Below, in pieces: positions 1 to 10,734 of a stretch of DNA of 64,000 nucleotides (the stretch's first letter is position 1; each line of letters opens with the position of its first letter). Where the stretch lies: assembly GCA_946811695.1 (NCBI GenBank), contig OX328130.1:68382245-68446244 (forward strand), in the 5' to 3' direction. The notes beneath the pieces are model-generated. The model ran no database searches, was not told the DNA's origin, and worked only from the letters and a program-made list of their open reading frames with translations. This stretch comes from Gonocerus acuteangulatus (Eukaryota > Arthropoda > Insecta > Hemiptera > Coreidae). Position numbers and translations under genes: made by a program.

Positions 1-81
1 ATATTTTTATACTGATTTGAGATTAATGAATATGAAAAGACGAATTTATTTTTTTAATTAGCTCTTATTTTGAATATGGGG

Positions 82-160
82 GCGAGGTTAGCTCAGTGGT
101 AGAACACTAGACTAATAAGCTGGAGGACATGAGTTCAAATCCCGACCAAGCACTAAAGCT
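82..160 (+). mobile_element. tRNA-Ile-like SINE head
   Basis: A-box-like TTAGCTCAGTGGTAGA and B-box-like GAGTTCAAATCCC are correctly spaced. The anticodon loop CTAATAA corresponds to AAT (Ile). The acceptor ends do not pair well and no mature CCA-type gene structure is kept, so this is a SINE or tRNA pseudogene. A possible SINE body runs on to about 420. Confidence 0.75.
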
Positions 161-420
161 TTTTTTCTTCTAGTGGCTTAGTTCATTGGTTGAATTCGGC
201 CTCCCTGACCGTCCCTAGGCCAACCCAGCCTTTAATTAATTTAATAATGGGTACCTTGGTGCTAAAGACTCTAACAGTCGAAGCAGAAAGGAGAAAATCA
301 GGCGGCAGGAGCATAGTACAGACCACACTATCTCCCTAGTGTGCCGTATGGTCATGAATCAGATACCTCTATAGTATCTGCCCCTTAGGGCCCTCGTGAC
401 CTGTTACGGGACTGATTTTT
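161..420 (+). mobile_element. Probable body of the tRNA-Ile-like SINE
   Basis: Follows the tRNA-like head directly and ends at GGGACTGATTTTTTTT. It holds short inverted segments such as CACACTATCTCCCTAGTGTG and AGATACCTCTATAGTATCTG. The extent is uncertain because no full second copy is in the window. Confidence 0.4.
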
Positions 421-429
421 TTTCTATAT

Positions 430-1250
430 ACCTGATATAAAATTTTTTACGTTTAATACCATGTTAAAATACAAAACAATTTATCTAAAAAATATTAAAA
501 CAAAATTAAATCAATTTATATTGGTTATAAACTAACAACCGTGAATGAATGTGCTTTGTGATTCACCTCCTTCGTGACGGACTTTTACAATTCGCTAAGC
601 AACCCTTGGCCGTCTACCTCTTCTGAGTTTCATCGGAAGAAGTAGAGAGCTGTTGCTCTGCTCTTGCTGAAGTTTATAAGCAGATATTAATAGCTATACC
701 CGGATGAAGGTTACATCTACGAGCTTGAAAAAAAACCCAGAATAGGAAATACTTCCTAAACTCTCGACTCTTACACAACCCCCATTCATAAATAGTGACG
801 CGATTCGTTCCTAGATAGATGACAACACCATCTGAGAATTCCTCAGAATGAACCTGCATCGTGGTGTTTTCCATTCATCAAGCAAACACGATGACAAGCA
901 GCTGCGACAACTGACAGATCTAATGGATTCCTTACTCCATTTGGTGTCATGCGTTGTCATTGTCGCCATCTGCTCCGAACGTCTCTCTGGACGGTGGTAG
1001 GTATACGGGTTACTATTTTATTTGTACGATTTTGAGTGTCCACTTAGGCAACCAAGATTTTTGGGAAGGGTTAATGACATTTTTCGGAAGAAAAGTCACA
1101 ACTTTTGGGTCATTAGACAGGGTGCTCACAACTCTATAGCTAGGTTTCCACGGGGCTTTATCACGAAAGCTTGCTTGCTTTTGATCTCACTTTCGTGGTT
1201 CAAGTGGGGTGAAATAGCTTGGCCGTCCAAACGAACACAATTCACGTAGT
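430..1250. other. No gene seen
   Basis: AT-rich sequence with short chance ORFs only. The segment at 553-588 (CTCCTTCGTGACGGACTTTT) resembles the terminal motif of the repeat family found at 7535-8633. Confidence 0.5.
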
Positions 1251-1259
1251 TTGGAAATC

Positions 1260-1500
1260 ATGGAGGATGTTTTACAAGAAAGTATTTTGGCCAATAAGTT
1301 AAAGGAACGTCAAGTAAATATTACAAAACGGAAGAAAAAGCCGATAGTGGATCCAAAAAATGAGGAATTCGGGGGCAACCAATTTATTAGATTTTCCTAA
1401 AGATTTTCACGATCTACTTAGAATGACGAAAGAGCAGTTTGATTTTCTACTGAAGATTAGTATCCCTTCAAATAAAAAAATCTGGGGACTCTTTCAAAAC
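1260..1500 (+). pseudogene. PIF/Harbinger-like transposase N-terminal remnant
   Basis: An ATG at 1260 opens MEDVLQESILANKLKERQ, then the frame breaks near 1370-1400. After a shift it reads LLDFPKDFHDLLRMTKEQFD and FLLKISIPSNKK. The pattern leucine-arginine-methionine followed by EQFD and FLL is typical of the region before the DDE domain in Harbinger nucleases. The catalytic part is absent, so this is a dead fragment. Confidence 0.55.
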
Positions 1501-1899
1501 ATTATTTTTTTTAAAGTATGAAACAAACAGTTGTCTCGCTTTATGAATTCCTAAATTCTTTGCGAATTTCTATATTCTTTACAAGATCATATAAAATCCA
1601 AAACTTTCGTCGTCTTGGAGTTTAATTACTTAAGACGATGACTCCGACATTTCTAATTTTTAATTTTAAAAAACAAACACTTGTTGCATTGAGATCCCAG
1701 ATGCGTCTGGCGAAATCAAACATTTAATACCGTCCGTGAGCGTTCGTGAATTTTCCTGACACACGATGACGTCAGAGGCAAACTCACGTCACCTCGTTCA
1801 GACGAGGCAATTCCACGAATTACAGGGTCGAGCTTTTGTATTATAATCCCGCGAAAACGTGGCTTTGCGGAACATTTTGTTATATTCTGTGAAATCTTA

Positions 1900-2265
1900 T
1901 TCTTTAGGTTCATTATCACTTTCGAATTCAATATTTTTTTATGGCTGCACTTCTGCTAAAATATTCTCTTCAGAAAAAGTATCACTTACAGGAAGGCCAT
2001 AGTTAACTTCCACGAAGTCTATGTTTGCAGATACAGGTGTTGTGACGTTGTCCCACGGCATGGCCCAAAGTGTATTAACTGAATTTGTGGATTCTCTTTA
2101 GGAGATCCTATTGTGAACACTCACTCTTCAGGTTCACCATCACTTTAGAATTTATTTTCGTCCACTAAAAGCTGCACAACGCCTAAAATACTCTCTTCAG
2201 TAAAATAATCACATACAGGAATATCACAGTAAACTTTCATGAATTCGACGAAGTCTTACGGTAAA
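1900..2265 (-). pseudogene. Degenerate duplicated segment, possibly transposase C-terminus
   Basis: Two diverged direct repeats (about 1905-2075 and 2125-2265) each translate on the minus strand to a phrase like EFMKVYCDIPVCDYFTEESI or VEVNYGLPVSDTFSEENILA. This resembles the acidic C-terminal tail of pogo/Tigger-type transposases. The similarity is a judgement by eye and stops interrupt the frame. Confidence 0.35.
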
Positions 2266-2277
2266 ATGGGGTCACAG

Positions 2278-2906
2278 TAGTGTTGTTAAAAGCGAGCCCT
2301 GACTAGAGGCTTCAGGCCTGAACCTTGAACCTAACCTATACAGCCCGAGCTCTGAGGGCTGGATGAAGGCTCCGGAGTGAGGCTTCAGCCTAACCTTATC
2401 AAGCCCTGAAGGTTCGGCAAGGTTCTCCCTCGAGCCTTGAAGGCTCGGCCTTGGAGCCCTGGGAAGGTAGAGCTTTGGCAAGCACGGTTATAATAGTATT
2501 GTAGTAGTACGACAGTGTTGCCATCACCGTCTCACGGAAGAGTTAATTTTTTAGGAAAAGTTACTATTTTTACCCAATTAGTGATCCACATAATTAGTTT
2601 ATCATTGAAATGGTAAATTTAATTGCAACCGAACAATTTCATTGTGGCGGAAGGAATTTAGGACGAATCTACTAAAGTATATTTCATGAAACAGCTGTTT
2701 GCCCGCCATCCGCCATTTTGGAAATGAAAAGTTAAAGGCTTCAAAGCATGCGCCTTCTCCTGAGGCGAGCCTTCAAAGCTCGCGCCTTCTATCAAGCCGA
2801 GCCTTCAAGGCTCGCGCCTTCTATCGAGCCCTATCCAAGCTCTGGGAGCTCGAGCTTTTAGGAGCCGCGCCTTCTAGCCTTAAAGGCGCGCTCTTTTACA
2901 ACACTA
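2278..2906. mobile_element. hAT-type MITE with 8-bp target duplication
   Basis: Ends are TAGTGTTGTTAAAAGCGAGC and, inverted on the right, TAGTGTTGTAAAAGAGCGCG. It is flanked by the perfect 8-bp duplication GGTCACAG at 2270-2277 and 2907-2914. The interior has GC-rich palindromic units such as GAGCCTTCAAGGCTC. It carries no transposase, so it is non-autonomous. An 8-bp TSD with these ends is typical of hAT elements. Confidence 0.88.
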
Positions 2907-4280
2907 GGTCACAGCGTGATGGCTATTTGCCTGATCGCTCACTTTGGCCAAAGTTTGACCCTTTGGTATCAGCTAAATGTAAATATCCCAGCAGTATAGG
3001 TATGTACCAATTTCACCAAACTGTACTAACGTGACGCCCTTTTACGGTATGTTTGGAGATACAGAAGTTGTGGCGATGTACCGATCACTAAAATTGATTG
3101 AAGAATCGGTGAAGTTGTCAAATGGTGTTGGAGTTATAGAGGTGATGACTTCTGTGGTCTATTTTCAATTCGACTTATTTAGATAATATTCCACGATTCT
3201 GGCCTGAAATAGACTTATTGAGGCGAAATTTACGTGCAATGACTCGGGAGCAGAGATTCTGTTCGATTTATGTAGGCATTCAACTTATCGAATTTCTGCA
3301 CATCGAGAGTTTGCTGTATTTCATGAAAATTGGCACATTCTTGTAATCGGTATAAATATACGTACATAAATATATATTTAGATAAAACCAATTTGCAAGG
3401 TATTAGTTCCTAAAGGGGCATTAAGTAATTTTCATATTACGAAAATAAATACGTCATTGGAAAATATTTGTATGACATTGGTGATCGCCGGGGAAACCAC
3501 ATTCCGTTGGCATTATTTAAAGGTGGCAAGCTTAAGAAAGCCCTGCGCTAATAGCTGAGCAGTTTATATGCTGAAAAAAAAGAGGTTCAGATATGTACTG
3601 ATTGCATATATTGGGAATTCATAAACACAAGATAAGATTGGAGATTGTAAAATATAACATAAACACAAAGCACAACACGTTAGCAGAACACACACATGTA
3701 GAACGCATGAGTCATGTCTAGCAGAAATTGATAAGGAATGGAAGAAAAAAGTCATTGAATTTCTTCAAAACGCACAGGGCACAAGTGTTCTAAATTTTGT
3801 GTCTTAGCGAACTTTTAACATAGAACGGACAATGTTTTGAGGCATGGAATAAATGAAAATATCTTTGGGAAATGTCCAGGGAGGAAGCAGGATGTGGCTG
3901 AAGCTCTCAAATAAATTCAATGATTGTTTGTACCGTTCGTGAGCGGTTTTTAATCCATGAAATGAATCCATCCATTCTGTCACCTGATCCAATGTTAATT
4001 GCCATTCTGACTCTACAAGGTTCTTTGTGATGTGGTTATTAAAATTGACTGGATGTCCTAAACGGGGTTCAAAGTGTCACAACTCTAAATGAAACTCTAC
4101 TGAAAATGTGTCACTCTTGCCCATGTAGGGGGCATAATATTAAGACTGGAAGGGTGACACAGGTGCCGTCTAGGTGCATACAGTTTTGATGGTTGATAAA
4201 GTGATATTTACCATGTCTTTCATAGTCATAATTGAAAAACGCCGTGTCATTTTTGAGCTGTGTCATTTTAGAAATATTAG
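2907..4280. other. No gene seen; transposon-like debris
   Basis: The plus-strand sequence just after the MITE appears to continue the disrupted flank seen at 1900-2265. Minus-strand frames such as 3992-3804 (MDQVTEWMDSFHGLKTAHER) may be degraded transposase, but I cannot assign them. Confidence 0.4.
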
Positions 4281-4288
4281 TGCGACAT

Positions 4289-4398
4289 GCCAACGGCCAT
4301 AGCCACGTTGAATGCACCGGTTCCCTGAGATCACCGCAGTTAAGCAACGTCGGACGCTGACCAGTACCTGAATGGGTGACCGACCACGTGCTGTTGGT
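4289..4398 (+). mobile_element. 5S rRNA-derived SINE head
   Basis: The stretch begins GCCAACGGCCATAGCCACGT and contains CACCGGTTCCCTGAGATCAC, AGTTAAGCAACGTCGG, GAATGGGTGACCG and CGTGCTGTTGG, in the order of 5S rRNA. It is about 110 nt instead of 120, lacks roughly 10 nt after GGGTGACCG and has substitutions in the Pol III internal control region. It is fused to a SINE tail. Confidence 0.85.
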
Positions 4399-4475
4399 AT
4401 TATAAAAGGGTGGCAACCTGTAGATAGCCCGACGTTAATAGCCCAATTGTTGATACGCCGTTAAAAACGGGGAAA
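4399..4475 (+). mobile_element. SINE tail attached to the 5S head
   Basis: Reads AAAAGGGTGGCAACCTGTAG then ATAGCCCGACGTTAAT. This matches the tail of the tRNA-Leu-like SINE family elsewhere in the window (AAAAGGGTGGTAACCTATAG, ATAACCCGTCC). Confidence 0.75.
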
Positions 4476-4479
4476 AAAA

Positions 4480-6090
4480 TTAGTGCGATGCATTCTGCTT
4501 CTCCAACTAGAACGTGTAGAATATCGACATCCATTTCCTATGACTACTAATGAGCATCCGAAGTTTACAAAAATTATTGACTGACTGACTAATACATTGG
4601 TCAAGCGAAGGTAAGTGTCAAAAAGTGCGAAATGTTATTGGTCTGTGAGTGAGTCATAGCGAAACCCAAGCATGCTTTTATTCCACACGAACTTATTGAC
4701 TGATCTAATTGTTGAAGAACATCAGAACGATAGGATCCATGTCATACGTGTCATGCGCAACACAACAAATTTCGCGCAGTATAATGTTGATGTTGATATA
4801 CACACCGCTCCTTGGCAAATGTCGAACAGAAGAGAGCACATCAAGCCCCGTCCCGTTAGCGTTACCGTTAGTATACTGGGGGCTTTGTGTTGTTCCAACG
4901 TCTTCCACGCTCTCGAACAGGCACTGCAGTAGATTCACGCTTTACTCCCTTCTGCGAGCATTTGCTTTCGTGGGTGATGCGATCGTCACGACTAGCAAGC
5001 AAAAGTTAGACAGGAGCCCAAAATAAGCTTGTGAAATGATTTAGTGAGCAACAGTTCAAAGAGAATCCTTACACACAACTCCATAATGTCAACAAAAAGT
5101 CCGACTCGCAGGAACTGCGTCATCTTAGCGCGGTTACGTACATCTCGAAGAAATGGAATAGATTAGCATCACAAATCACAGGAAACTGACAGTAGCCAAC
5201 TTACACAGAAGCGGATAATTCATAATCTGTATAAGTCAATACAATTATTACTTACTCTTCGACTACTGCTGAGAAGGCTCTATTCTAAACAACCAAAAAT
5301 TCGTTGTCATTTTAAGTATCTGTCGTGGGTTAAATCTTTCTATAAAATAAGAAATAACGATAACTTCAGTTGGAGGCTATGAGGAACGTTATATAGATAA
5401 GAAAATTCAAAACAAACTATGCATTCGTAATCATGATTAGCCACAGCCATCTTGATTTCCACAGCCACTCCAAACTTATTATTATTAACAAACTTATTTA
5501 CCTTTCACCGTTTCTTAACTTATTTTACTACAATATTAATTTTACTGATAAATGCAATTTAAAACAAAAAACAACCAATTAAAAACTGAGATAAACAAAG
5601 AGAAAAACCCTTTCAAAACAACAAATCAAACACTTTTTAAGTTTTAAGCGCTTATATCTCTGATTGACGTTGCCCCATCGAATATGGCTTCAGAACCTTT
5701 TTTGTAGAGAATTTAGTAAGCATTCGAATGGTTACTTTCCACTTACCATGATTTCCCAACCGTTATCAAGATATTTACGAAAAATGTATGAAGTTCCGAA
5801 AACTTTTCAAGTCTATTAATACATTTTTTTTTCGCATACTTCCTTAACTCCAAATATAACCAAAATTTAATCCTCTTAGGTGGGATTAATTTCCAAGATA
5901 TTTCAATTGAATCCCGCGATTCTAAGTACCCACAAAAAAATAATGACGTACAAAAACATTGATTCCACTTTTCTGAGAAACGGTTACAGATATCGCCTTA
6001 AAAATGGTTTCATTCGTTTTCCTATGTTAAGAAACCTATAAAACAAGTACCTGCAAGCATAAGAACTCAAAAACCTAAGCGTTACGATTT
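4480..6090. other. No gene seen
   Basis: AT-rich. At 5096-5140 a copy of the terminal motif GTCCGACTCGCAGGAACTGC is present. From about 5640 the sequence may be the 3' region of a retroelement ending in the (AT)n tract below. Confidence 0.45.
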
Positions 6091-6243
6091 TTTTTTGCGC
6101 GAATTTCGCCCCAAACACTATCTTCCAGTGGGCGGGTTCTGCTGGTCAACGAACTTGACCTTTCAAATTAGACAACAGATTTTCGTACCAAATTTCATCA
6201 TAATCGGACCATTTTTGAGCTTGCTAGAGAGCGAACAGACAAG

Positions 6244-6302
<59 letters not shown>
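6090..6302 (+). mobile_element. Possible retroelement 3' end with (AT)n tail
   Basis: Contains ACCAAATTTCATCATAATCG, CTAGAGAGCGAACAGACAAG and then (AT)n at 6246-6302. This arrangement (a conserved FHHNR-like phrase followed by a microsatellite) is common at insect LINE/SINE 3' ends. The clade is not determined. Confidence 0.4.
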
Positions 6303-6305
<3 letters not shown>

Positions 6306-6645
6306 AATTTGAACCACCTATATTTTCGTGATCTATGGGGTCTGAAACGAGAAAGTTTCTAGTCGGCAAGTCCGGATTGCGTCATGAGGTACTCCCTATG
6401 GAGATAGGGAGTAACCGCGCTAAAAAACAAGCATAGGGGTGACATGAATCTTTAAATAAGTAGAGTAAGTTCTCTGTTATATATATTTATGAAACCACAA
6501 AATAGTACACAAGAAAGTATTTACCGTCAGTGAATTCAATCTTAATTCTTTAACAGAGAAATTAACTTGGTGATGTGAAATTCGAACTCAGTCCCTCTGC
6601 TCTCCAAGTAGCACCTCCTCTACTTAAGGAGATGGGATTTGGTCG

Positions 6646-6901
6646 TATCGTCGCTACAAATGCAAAGTATCGAATATGAAAATCACCACTTTTCAGAGTG
6701 GAAAAGCATTTATTCATAACTTTTTTTTGGACAGTCAAATATTCGGCAGATTTGACCTTTTGATAGTGGAATACTTTCCCTTTAATAGAATGAAGTCAGA
6801 TTCAAGAGTTTGCCGTACATAAGTCCAGCAGAAATTATTAAAGATTGACAATGAAAGATGCATTTTTTCACATTCGTTACTTTGCACTTGTATCGTCGAT
6901 A
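6646..6901. mobile_element. Short inverted-repeat element (MITE), copy 1
   Basis: Left end TATCGTCGCTACAAATGCAA, right end (reverse complement) TATCGACGATACAAGTGCAA, arms about 35 bp with no coding content. Further copies are at 7068-7326 and about 30848-31316. Confidence 0.7.
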
Positions 6902-7067
6902 TATCCTGGACAGTATGGAGAGTTATGTTTGCAAAAATAAAGATTTTAATGCGCAAACAGACCTCTTACGGCCACACAAGTGGGAAATAAATTCAAATAT
7001 TTTAAGTTGTATCTAGTTTTAGACTTATATTAAAATAAGTCACTGCTTAGCTTGAGATAAACAAGAC

Positions 7068-7326
7068 GATACGATGTACATATGTCGAACAAATGCAATG
7101 TATTGAATGCGAAAAAACGCATTTTTCATTTTCAATCTGTACTGATTGCTGTTGGACTGATGGATGGCAAACTCTCGAATCTAAGTTCACTATGTGAAAG
7201 AGGAATGTAACCACTGTGAAAAGGTCGAATCTGCCGACTATTTGACTGCCCAAAAGCAAAGTAATGACGTGGTATGAAAAGTGGCGATTTTCACATTCGA
7301 TACTTTGCATTTGAATCGACGATATT
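7068..7326. mobile_element. Short inverted-repeat element (MITE), copy 2, opposite orientation
   Basis: Same family as 6646-6901 but inverted. The right end reads CACATTCGATACTTTGCATT and the left is more diverged. The two copies lie only ~170 bp apart, forming a larger inverted structure. Confidence 0.65.
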
Positions 7327-7534
7327 ATGCTTTGTCTTGGTTGAATCGGCTTGCCCAACTGTCTCATATCATCGATAGAAAAATTGACAGCACCCGAAGA
7401 TCAATCGGAAGAATTTTAAAGGAAATAAAGATTTGGGATTATTTAAGCCAAGCCTTATATGTATTTCAGAAATCGGAAACGAACCTCTCATAGCTACAAC
7501 GAAGGGGTACCTATGTTTGCATTTGAGCCCATTT

Positions 7535-7654
7535 TAGCACTTTCCTCCGAAGGAAAGTAGCTATTGAGGTTGGACTCATGACGGAATTTTTGAAAAATTT
7601 CTTCAAATCTTTATCGATCCTACCTAGTAGACACCGAAAATGACCCCCGTTAAA

Positions 7655-7710
<56 letters not shown>

Positions 7711-8633
7711 GTGTCTGTTAACACGATAGCGGCCAGGGTTTTTGTTTTTTCGTCACGAAACTTGGTACATAGCATTCAATTAGCAAACGATTGAACGAGT
7801 TCGTTAACCTCCAAAGTCGGTCCACCGGAAGGGGGGGTTTACCCCGAACCCAAAACACTAATTTGACCATGTCAGCCGTAATATTTGTTGTATTTCAACG
7901 AAACTTGGTATTCGTAGTGGTAATATAGAGAGAAAAGTGAGATATAAAAATGAAGTAAATCGGTTCATTAGGAGGGGGGGGGGGGGTTACTCCGGACCCA
8001 CAATACCAATTCGCCACTACCAGCCGTGATTTTTGGTATATTTCGACGAGACTCGGTATTCGTAGTGGTAATCTAAAGGTAAATATGTGTTGTAAAAATA
8101 AACTAAATCGGTTCATTAGAAGGGGGGGGGGTTTACTCCGGACCCAAATCCCTAATATACTCATACCAGTCGTAATTTCAGCTGTATTGTAACGAAACGC
8201 GGTATACGTCGTGGGTAACTCATGAGAAAGAAGTGTTGTAAAAATGAGCTGAATCGGTCAATCGGAAAGCGGGGGTTTACTTTGTAATATATTTCAATAG
8301 AAAAGCCCGCCAGCCGTAGGTTCACAAAGCCGCCGCAAGGAGCTCTTTCTACCACTAGAGTGACTGTATCCTGTTCCTGCGTTAGATCAAAATACGATAA
8401 TATGAGTTTTTTGTATTTATTACGTAGTGTAGTAGGTACCATGTGTAAACATAACTCTGGAAGCAAATTAATAATTGATCAGTTATTCATAACAAATTTA
8501 AAAGAGAACTATTCATGTTTTTATTTTATTTATGTAGGATATTTTAAGCAAATTGTTCTGGAAAGCAGTCTACACTACCCAAATTCTGAGGAAAGTGCTT
8601 AGTTATGCAGCTCCTGCGTGACGGACTTTTTAC
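7535..8633 (+). mobile_element. Unclassified ~1.1-kb repeat family, full-length copy
   Basis: Starts with the palindromic TAGCACTTTCCTCCGAAGGA, then TGACCCCCGTTAAAATTTAT, an (AT)n tract, three degenerate sub-repeats around AAATCGGTTCATTAG and a final TGCAGCTCCTGCGTGACGGA followed by CTTTT. Near-full copies are at 36986-37806 (+) and 20154-20998 (-), and fragments occur elsewhere. There is no coding capacity. Confidence 0.8.
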
Positions 8634-8639
8634 ACCTCT

Positions 8640-10150
8640 GCTTATACGTGGATCGGAGGAATAAAGTGCAGAAGCATTCAGAATACCAAATGCCTTTTTG
8701 GCGAAGAAGTGATTTTCTGTTGATAATTCTTCTCGGCATTAAGCAGATAATAGGCACTTATCCTTTCCTAATCAGCTGGAGTACCAGCTGAGTAAGAAAC
8801 AGTGTAGGAGTGACTGCGTGGGACTAGAGACGAAGCATTACATCATGGCTGCATTCCTTGCTTCTTCAGGTAGGTTCAATCTTATTTTATGGGAGACAAT
8901 ATCTACCTATCAATAAATGAAGGAATACAAATACCAAACTCGGCAAATAATATGAGCTTAAATGGAAATGTCTGACTCGCAGGAGCTGCGTCATCATTGC
9001 GCGTTGCCGTTCATATCCCTAGTGTCATCAGTAAAGGAATAGAAGCAGGTAGGTTTTGATCTTTCTTGAAAAATATGAAGTAAAATCTCACAGAGAAGGC
9101 AGGTGCCAAAACAGGAAACTGACAGTATCCTAAGCGAAAATGACCCCCCCCCCCCCTTCTTTCAACGTTTTCTCTAGGAAAACACTCAATTTCTTATGTT
9201 GTTTTACTCAAATACTCATTTTATTGCTCAAAAAAACAAAACTAACACTTTCGAAGTTTTAATATTCTCCGAAGCATGGTTGGTATCTTTGGGTCTGTTT
9301 GCGAAGACCACATCCAGTTACTCGTGAAGTGTCTGTAGTGATTATAACAGTGATTCAGCCCACGCACGTTAGCGAAACGCATAGCACGTATGCCCATAAT
9401 GCGAAATAAATATAAAATATAAATTTGTTATAGAATCACCAGACAAAAAAATCGGCGAAGAGGCCCCTAAACTTCAGAATTACCATTGATTTTTATAATA
9501 TAAGCCTATTTATTAATAAATATTGCTTGCTGAAATATATCCTGCTTATATTCATTTATGCTTTACAAGTAATACTTTTATACTTACAAATACAAGTTAT
9601 CTAACGGTTAGTTAGATATAGTAGTAATAAAAAGTTACTTTTAGTAGTGATTGCAGGGATTTTAAATACTTTTCATTACTATATTTATGTAATATGGTTT
9701 CTAACCTTAGATAACCTGTAAAAAGTAATAAATAACCTGGAATGAACCTGCAAGCTAATCAGTAAGTACCAAAATCACTATTTAAAATCACGACAGATAC
9801 TTCAAAGTAACTGAATGTGGTCTTTGCAAACAGACCCGTATCTTCAATTTTAGTACTTTTCTTGTTTTTCTTATCGGTCAAGTGGTAAAAAAACAAAATT
9901 ATTGAGAAAAAGACACTAGATGATCATTGCTAGAACCTCGGTATTTTTCCCTGAATTCCATCATGAGTAAGGAAATCCTGAACTCGCATCAGACAAACTC
10001 TGACTCAAACTAGAAGCTGGACAGTTTATCGAATCGAGACACAAACAAGATTATGAAAATTTTCCACGATTTCGGATGGTAAAGCTAGGAAGAACACCTT
10101 TTCCTGACAAATCCGCATTTAGGGCTAATTCTTTAAGTATCAACATGAAC
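8640..10150. other. No gene seen
   Basis: AT-rich. A partial family end (CTGACTCGCAGGAGCTGCGT) is at 8972-8992, and at 9374-9400 GCGAAACGCATAGCACGTAT recurs in the foldback at 18378-19095. Confidence 0.5.
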
Positions 10151-10156
10151 GTTTTT

Positions 10157-10734
10157 ATTGTCGGTGACAACAAAACGTTGGGCGAGGTTAGCTCAATAGT
10201 AGAACACTAATATGCTGCTGAGTTCAAATCCCGAGCAAGCACTAAAGATTGTCGGTGACAACAAAACGTTGGGCGAGGTTAGCTCAATAGTAGAACACTA
10301 GACTAATATGCTGCTGAGTTCAAATCCCGAGCAAGCACTAAAGATTGTCGGTGACAACAAAACGTTGGGCGAGGTTAGCTCAATAGTAGAACACTAGACT
10401 AATATGCTGCTGAGTTCAAATCCCGAGCAAGCACTAAAGATTGTCGGTGACAACAAAACGTTGGGCGAGGTTAGCTCAATAGTAGAACACTAGACTAATA
10501 TGCTGCTGAGTTCAAATCCCGAGCAAGCACTAAAGATTGTCGGTGACAACAAAACGTTGGGCGAGGTTAGCTCAATAGTAGTAGAACACTAGACTAATAT
10601 GCTGCTGAGTTCAAATCCCGAGCAAGCACTAAAGATTGTCGGTGACAACAAAACGTTGGGCGAGGTTAGCTCAATAGTAGTAGAACACTAGACTAATATG
10701 CTGCTGAGTTCAAATCCCGAGCAAGCACTAAAGA
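10157..10734 (+). repeat. Tandem array of six tRNA-like units
   Basis: Units start at 10157, 10248, 10344, 10440, 10536 and 10635 (lengths 91, 96, 96, 96, 99, 99). Each has a spacer with hairpin TTGTCGGTGACAA and a tRNA-Ile-like head (GAGGTTAGCTCAATAGTAG, GAGTTCAAATCCC). Units are almost identical, so amplification is recent. Relative to the SINE at 82 the variable-loop bases are missing. Confidence 0.95.

Noticed and set aside
4289..4398. Functional 5S rRNA gene
   Set aside because: It is about 10 nt short, has substitutions in the internal promoter and is followed by a SINE tail instead of a T-run terminator.
10157..10734. A cluster of functional tRNA genes or a CRISPR array
   Set aside because: The heads lack paired acceptor stems and miss variable-loop bases, and the spacers are identical. 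A tandem repeat derived from a tRNA-like SINE fits better.
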